From assembly GCA_036308645.1 (NCBI GenBank), contig JAXJVH010000022.1, positions 1 through 64,000 on the forward strand: DNA of 64,000 nucleotides, written 5' to 3'. Positions 60,135-64,000 of the stretch are shown piece after piece; within the stretch, counting starts at the first letter, position 1, and the number at the start of each line of letters is the position of its first letter. The position numbers were made by a program, and so were the translations under genes. The notes under the pieces were generated by a model. The model did no database searches and had not been told where the DNA came from. It saw nothing but the letters and a program-made list of their open reading frames with translations. The DNA comes from RUG11462 sp036308645 (GTDB taxonomy: Bacteria; Bacillota; Clostridia; Oscillospirales; Acutalibacteraceae).

Positions 60135-61016
60135 TTAATTATTGCTTTTTTCGGCATTAAGTTGTTCTTTATATTTTTTAGGTGAAATGCCGACTATTTT
60201 TTTAAATGCGGTTGAAAAATAATTCGCACTTGAATAGCCGCATATATTTGAAACCTCCTGTATAGTCATATTGGTCATTTCAAAATATGCTTTTGCATCG
60301 TTTATTCTCAAAAAATTTATATATTCCGGCAAAGACATACCGCATTGTTTTTTAAAAAAATGACTGATATATGAAACGCTGCAATTTTGTCTTTTTGCCA
60401 ATTCTTTAATAGTAATATTAGAAGTATAGTTTTTTTTGATATATGAAAGCAAACGAAGGTAAAAACTATCATTATCATCGTATATCGGCACGTCTTTACC
60501 TTGCAGATAAGCAATTTCAATCATAGATAAAATTGGGCTGACAATTGTGCTGATTAATGATTTGGAATATGTCATTTCAGTAATGCAACTGTCAAAAAAC
60601 ACCTTCATATTATGAAAACCAACATTATATTTTTTGCAATGAGAATTAAGTAAATGTAACGCTTCGTTTTTATCGGTATAAAAATTACCTACAGCAACAT
60701 ATCCTACTTTGGACTTTCCGTTATAAATCGGAAAAATCAATTGGGTTACCCCTGCAAAACAAGTATAATAAAAGGCTTCGTTTGCGGAGCATTGTTGAAA
60801 GCAATTATATTGTTCCTGCAAGCATAAACTTCTTGTTTCATCACCTACAATTTTTACTTGATGACAAAAAAGATTGTTGTGAGAATTACATTCTATTATG
60901 CGTGTGTGCAATAAGTAATCATCTTCGTCTAAAGGGTGTATTGTAATTTCAATATTGTATGTAGTATTAAGATATCTTATATAATCACATATTTCGTCAA
61001 TTATATTAATACGCAT
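60135..61016 (-). CDS. AraC-family regulator with PocR-type sensory domain
   Basis: About 293 residues. The N-terminal part (about 1-160) carries a PocR-like domain with conserved Cys: FCHQV, SLCLQEQYNCFQQC, YYTCFAGVTQLIFPIYN. PocR domains sense small ligands such as 1,2-propanediol and may bind metal or a cofactor. The C-terminal AraC domain (about 190-290) holds two HTH motifs: IKELAKRQNCSVSYISHFFKK and IQEVSNICGYSSANYFSTAFKK. ATG 61016 has AAGGAG 9 nt upstream. No target operon is nearby. Confidence 0.88.
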   Translation of the reverse strand: MRINIIDEICDYIRYLNTTYNIEITIHPLDEDDYLLHTRIIECNSHNNLFCHQVKIVGDETRSLCLQEQYNCFQQCSANEAFYYTCFAGVTQLIFPIYNGKSKVGYVAVGNFYTDKNEALHLLNSHCKKYNVGFHNMKVFFDSCITEMTYSKSLISTIVSPILSMIEIAYLQGKDVPIYDDNDSFYLRLLSYIKKNYTSNITIKELAKRQNCSVSYISHFFKKQCGMSLPEYINFLRINDAKAYFEMTNMTIQEVSNICGYSSANYFSTAFKKIVGISPKKYKEQLNAEKSNN

Positions 61017-61350
61017 TTGCAATTGCTCCTTATTTTATGAACTTATATTAACAATAAAAGAAACAAATGTCAACACAAAAACTGCATTTTTTATTGAGTT
61101 TGGTGCATTTTTTTGTTACCAAGCTTGTTGGTGGTTTTAAGAAAAGAAGTATTTACAAAGTTTTGCTTTTGTTTCGAGGATAAAAAAGACCTTGCAGAGT
61201 AAAATCTGCAAGGTCTAAATTTAATTACCCATTAACAAATAAAATGTTCTTATTTCATATCCTTGATTGCAGCCTGTGGTGTAAGGAAGAAATGTAGGAG
61301 TTTATTTGCAAAAATTCTCTATTGTCGTTCTCAGCAAATGATAACACAAA
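61017..61350. other. Spacer between the AraC and XRE-TPR genes
   Basis: No complete gene. A terminator (61187-61216) lies in the middle. On the minus strand, about 61255-61325, a short open stretch ending LLHFFLTPQAAIKDMK looks like the tail of a lost gene, preceded by a stop codon in the same frame. Confidence 0.4.
61187..61216 (-). terminator. Terminator after the XRE-TPR gene
   Basis: Perfect 12-bp stem, AGACCTTGCAGA / TCTGCAAGGTCT, with a T6 tail on the minus strand, about 135 nt past the stop. Confidence 0.75.
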
Positions 61351-62283
61351 TTAATTTTTGTTTCTATCTTTTTCTCTGATTTCTTCCGCTCGTCTTACTA
61401 CCATATCGGCTTCAACATCATAGCCTCTGCTACGATATATATCAGCCATTTTCATACATTCGTTCCAAGCCTTTTCAAATTTTCCCATTTCTTCATACAG
61501 ACCGACTTTGCAATCCATTTCATCACAAAAGTATGTTCCGATTTCACCGGCTTTGTCATAATATTTCAAAGCTTCGTCGTATTTTTTAAGTTTTTTTGCA
61601 ATATCACCGCCATGAATATACATTCTCCAATCATCGGAAAATTTCTTGATATTCTCTTTAAAAATGTTGTAAGCTTCATCAAATCTTTCTGCCCAAATAA
61701 GTGCAATCAGAAGATTGTCTGTTTCTCTCGGATTGCCTGGGTTTGATTCTGCTTTTTCTCGGAGTTCAGAAATTATTTCATCTTCTTTTTTCAGCAGAAA
61801 GAACATCCATATTCTCTGCATACAGGCAATGTGATAATTCTCAGGGTCTACATTCGGGTCGCCACTGATTGCTTTGTCATACCATTCAACAGCAATATCA
61901 CGGCAATAGTTCATCATATACATATGAATCCAACCGTACTGCCACTTGTCTGCAGTTGACATCTCACCCTTATTTATTAGCTTCTCGTATTCGATACGGC
62001 AACGCATAAAATCTTCGGGATCGTGGGATTCTTCATAAACTGATGCAAGACGCTGTGCATAGTTTTTGTAGGCGGTAGAATTCTTTTTATAGAAATCATC
62101 AACTGTTACTTCGTAGAATCTTGCTAATTCAGGCAAAGTCAAAACGTCGGGTAAAGTTGTTCCGCATTCCCAACGTGAAACGGTCTGCGGGTTAACATTC
62201 AGTTTTTCTGCAACCTGCTCTTGTGTCAATCCTTTTGCAAGACGGAATTTTTTAAGATTATCGCTAAAAATATTGTTCATCAT
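61351..62283 (-). CDS. XRE-family regulator with TPR-like C-terminus
   Basis: About 310 residues. The N-terminal HTH (about 4-60: LKKFRLAKGLTQEQVAEKLNVNPQTVSRWECG) binds DNA. The rest consists of helical repeats, for example DWRMYIHGGDIAKKLKKYDEALKYYDKAG, typical of TPR sensor domains that bind peptides. ATG 62283 has AAAGGTG 3-4 nt upstream; the longer start at 62298 overlaps that site. It lies next to a recombinase and may belong to the mobile element. Confidence 0.85.
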   Translation of the reverse strand: MMNNIFSDNLKKFRLAKGLTQEQVAEKLNVNPQTVSRWECGTTLPDVLTLPELARFYEVTVDDFYKKNSTAYKNYAQRLASVYEESHDPEDFMRCRIEYEKLINKGEMSTADKWQYGWIHMYMMNYCRDIAVEWYDKAISGDPNVDPENYHIACMQRIWMFFLLKKEDEIISELREKAESNPGNPRETDNLLIALIWAERFDEAYNIFKENIKKFSDDWRMYIHGGDIAKKLKKYDEALKYYDKAGEIGTYFCDEMDCKVGLYEEMGKFEKAWNECMKMADIYRSRGYDVEADMVVRRAEEIREKDRNKN

Positions 62284-62473
62284 TATCACCTTTTTCAATT
62301 TTTTCTCGAAGCTTCGATATGATTATATCACGCTAATATATATTTGATAATGTCTTATTTTGTGAATACACTCTTATTTTATGTATATATATTAGCAAAG
62401 AAACAAATGATTTGTTAAACTAAGTGCATTTTATATTCCGAAAAGCAACCTGCCTGAAACAATAAAACAAAAA

Positions 62474-62501
62474 CTCCCCATATTCTTTCGAATACGGGGA
62501 G
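62474..62501 (-). terminator. Terminator downstream of the recombinase
   Basis: Stem CTCCCCATATTC / GAATACGGGGAG (one mismatch), tail TTTTTG on the minus strand. Confidence 0.75.
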
Positions 62502-62600
62502 CTGATTGCACATTTAATAGCTGTTATACAGCTACAACTTCTGTAGGAGAAGTCGCAAAACCCTTGATTTTATTGGGGTTCAGCTTAATTCCTTCATCCC

Positions 62601-64000
62601 TTAATTGCTGCCTGTGTCGCGCACGGGTTCACAAGCGGTTTGCTTATTTGGGTCGATAATAGTCGTGCTTTTGCGGCGTTTTCCCTCTGTTTTAAGGTGT
62701 AAGGGGTCGTTAGGATCACCGTCAAATCGCAGATACCAATCATAGCCGTCTTTGGACACTACAATCTTTTCAACAAAAGCCTCAACCACGCTGTCGGGGA
62801 TGTCGCCGTCGGCGTCAAAGTCGGTGTATTGCTCTAATGCGTAACGCAGAACTTCAAGCTTTTCCTTGTAGTCGATAACGGGTTTGTTTTTGTTTTGCTC
62901 GGCCTCAAGCTCGGCAATTTTATTTTGCAATTCCATATGCTTTTGCTCGGCTTCGGTTTTGCGTTTCATAAAATCGGCTTTATCAATTTCACCGTCTGAG
63001 CGCATCTCAATCAGGTTATCAATTCGGCGACTAACCCTTTCAAGCTCACGCTTGTAATCCTCAATTTGTGCGGAGTTGTCAACCGACTCCTCGGTGTCGG
63101 TAATATGCGCTTCAAGGATTGAGTTTGCGAGTTCTAAAACCTTGTCCTTTTGAGATAGATAGTTCTTGAAAATATACTTTGCCATCATTTGCAGTTTCCA
63201 AAGCGGCACCATTGGGGTTTTGCAATAGCCCTCTGTGGAAAGCCCACGCCTTTTTCGGCTTTCATAGGAGCCGTTATGCACAATGCTATAGCACAAATAT
63301 GCGCCACCTTCGGGACCGTCACCGGGTTTCCACCTTCTAAGACTAAACCTGTGACCACACTCACAAATCAGCAGCTTGCCCCAAACTACGGTTCTTGGAT
63401 TTTTGCCGATTCTTTTTCCTGTTTTAATGCTTGGATTTTCGTTTCTTTTGCTTTCCATAATTGCCTGCACCCTTTCAAAGTCTTCTACTGTAATAATTGG
63501 TTCGTGCTTGCCCTTGACCTGTAGTTTCTCAATTTCGCCGTGGTTTCGGATTTTCTTTTGGGTTAGATAATCAGGAACGTATTCCTTTCGATAGGTGATA
63601 ATGCCACAGTAAAAAGTGTTCTGTAATACGTGGGATATATTGGTCACGTGCCACGTATCTTTGCCCATGGCGGTTTTTCGACCTCTGCGCTCTAACTCAT
63701 TTTTAATTTGCATAAGCCCACAGCCGCTTAAATACATATCAAACATAAGCCGCACTGTTTCGGCTTGCTCGGGGTCAATAAGAAAATCTACCTGCTTTTT
63801 ACCGCCATCAATTATTGTTTGGTGCCGCCTGTAGCCAAGAATATTTCCGTTGCCATAGAAAGTGCCGTTTTGCATAGAGGTTAACTGCCCACTTTTCACA
63901 CGCACTGAGGTTTTGCGGCTTTCGTCTTGTGCCAATGTTGCCATAATGGTCAGTCGCAGCTCGCCGTCGCCATCAAATGTTTTAATGTTATCGTTTAGGA
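62601..64000 (-). CDS. Large serine recombinase (5' end outside window)
   Basis: The frame stays open to the right edge, so an ATG at 63944 is not the start. Upstream codons read KTFDGDGELRLTIMATLAQDESR, the end of the resolvase catalytic domain. Then come the recombinase domain (ILGYRRH, MQIKNELERRGRKT, WHVTNISHVLQNTFYCG), a zinc ribbon (CECGHRFSLRRW to CKTP) and a coiled coil (about 290-345 of the visible part). Such enzymes integrate and excise conjugative elements and phages. GC content is visibly higher than in neighbouring genes, as expected of transferred DNA. Confidence 0.92.
   Translation of the reverse strand, partial: LNDNIKTFDGDGELRLTIMATLAQDESRKTSVRVKSGQLTSMQNGTFYGNGNILGYRRHQTIIDGGKKQVDFLIDPEQAETVRLMFDMYLSGCGLMQIKNELERRGRKTAMGKDTWHVTNISHVLQNTFYCGIITYRKEYVPDYLTQKKIRNHGEIEKLQVKGKHEPIITVEDFERVQAIMESKRNENPSIKTGKRIGKNPRTVVWGKLLICECGHRFSLRRWKPGDGPEGGAYLCYSIVHNGSYESRKRRGLSTEGYCKTPMVPLWKLQMMAKYIFKNYLSQKDKVLELANSILEAHITDTEESVDNSAQIEDYKRELERVSRRIDNLIEMRSDGEIDKADFMKRKTEAEQKHMELQNKIAELEAEQNKNKPVIDYKEKLEVLRYALEQYTDFDADGDIPDSVVEAFVEKIVVSKDGYDWYLRFDGDPNDPLHLKTEGKRRKSTTIIDPNKQTACEPVRDTGSN

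Overview
The window looks like chromosome of a low-to-moderate-GC Firmicute, most likely a gut clostridium of the Ruminococcaceae/Oscillospiraceae type. The reasons are strong AGGAGG-type ribosome sites, frequent TTG/GTG starts, an rpoB-rpoC operon with a consensus promoter, a CtsR-type operator at the grpE-dnaK-dnaJ operon, an M23 peptidase resembling SpoIIQ, secreted cohesin and dockerin proteins, and a DUF951-prfA pair. No rRNA, tRNA or CRISPR array was seen. The species cannot be named from the sequence alone.

Layout. 1-164: a repeat element cut by the window edge. 0.2-2.5 kb: membrane protein and HAD hydrolase. 2.8-6.2 kb (minus): glnS and gltX. 6.3-7.6 kb (minus): an S41-like peptidase with Cys in place of the expected Ser. 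7.8-9.1 kb: DUF951 gene and prfA. 9.1-9.8 kb: hairpin-rich spacer, REP-like palindromes and a wrecked RAYT transposase. 9.8-15.5 kb: translation, cofactor and cell-wall housekeeping genes (Sua5/TsaC, flavin reductase, coaE, lytic transglycosylase, M18 aminopeptidase, DUF4830, RsuA). 15.7-21.2 kb: a multi-sugar ABC ATPase, a split TauE/SafE pair and two tandem solute-binding lipoproteins without permeases. 21.4-25.0 kb: phage-type regulators, CYTH and CBS proteins, and a PhoP/PhoR-like two-component system. 25.2-27.5 kb (minus): two secreted cohesin proteins, one with a dockerin. 27.5-32.4 kb (minus): secA, an ABC-F protein and rpmB. 32.7-40.1 kb: rpoB-rpoC. 40.1-42.8 kb: repeats, a membrane protein behind a palindromic operator, an XRE regulator, a histidine phosphatase and a 70-residue Cys/His-rich peptide. 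42.9-52.1 kb: a compact phage block. 52.1-55.8 kb (minus): grpE-dnaK-dnaJ. 56.1-59.8 kb: M23 peptidase, then feoA-feoB and a small Cys-rich protein. 60.1-64.0 kb (minus): AraC/PocR regulator, XRE-TPR regulator and a large serine recombinase running off the right edge.

The most unusual part is the phage block. It has packaging, scaffold, capsid (with an Ig-like tail), portal, neck and lysis genes in about 9 kb, ended by a strong terminator. It lacks integrase, repressor, replication genes, tape measure and tail fibres, and its portal lies after the capsid. It may be a tail-less remnant, a satellite or a domesticated particle. Just upstream lies the Cys/His-rich peptide with strictly alternating CxC and HxH runs.

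Regulation is well marked. Three GTTAGT-N4-ACTAAC operators surround feoA/feoB, a CtsR heptad repeat lies upstream of grpE, a hairpin appears to hide the ribosome site of the DUF4830 gene, and a palindrome overlaps the -10 box at 40.5 kb. At least three families of short interspersed palindromic repeats occupy the spacers. Two copies of a roughly 200-bp MITE-like element sit just behind intrinsic terminators, and one REP-like palindrome abuts the RAYT remnant.
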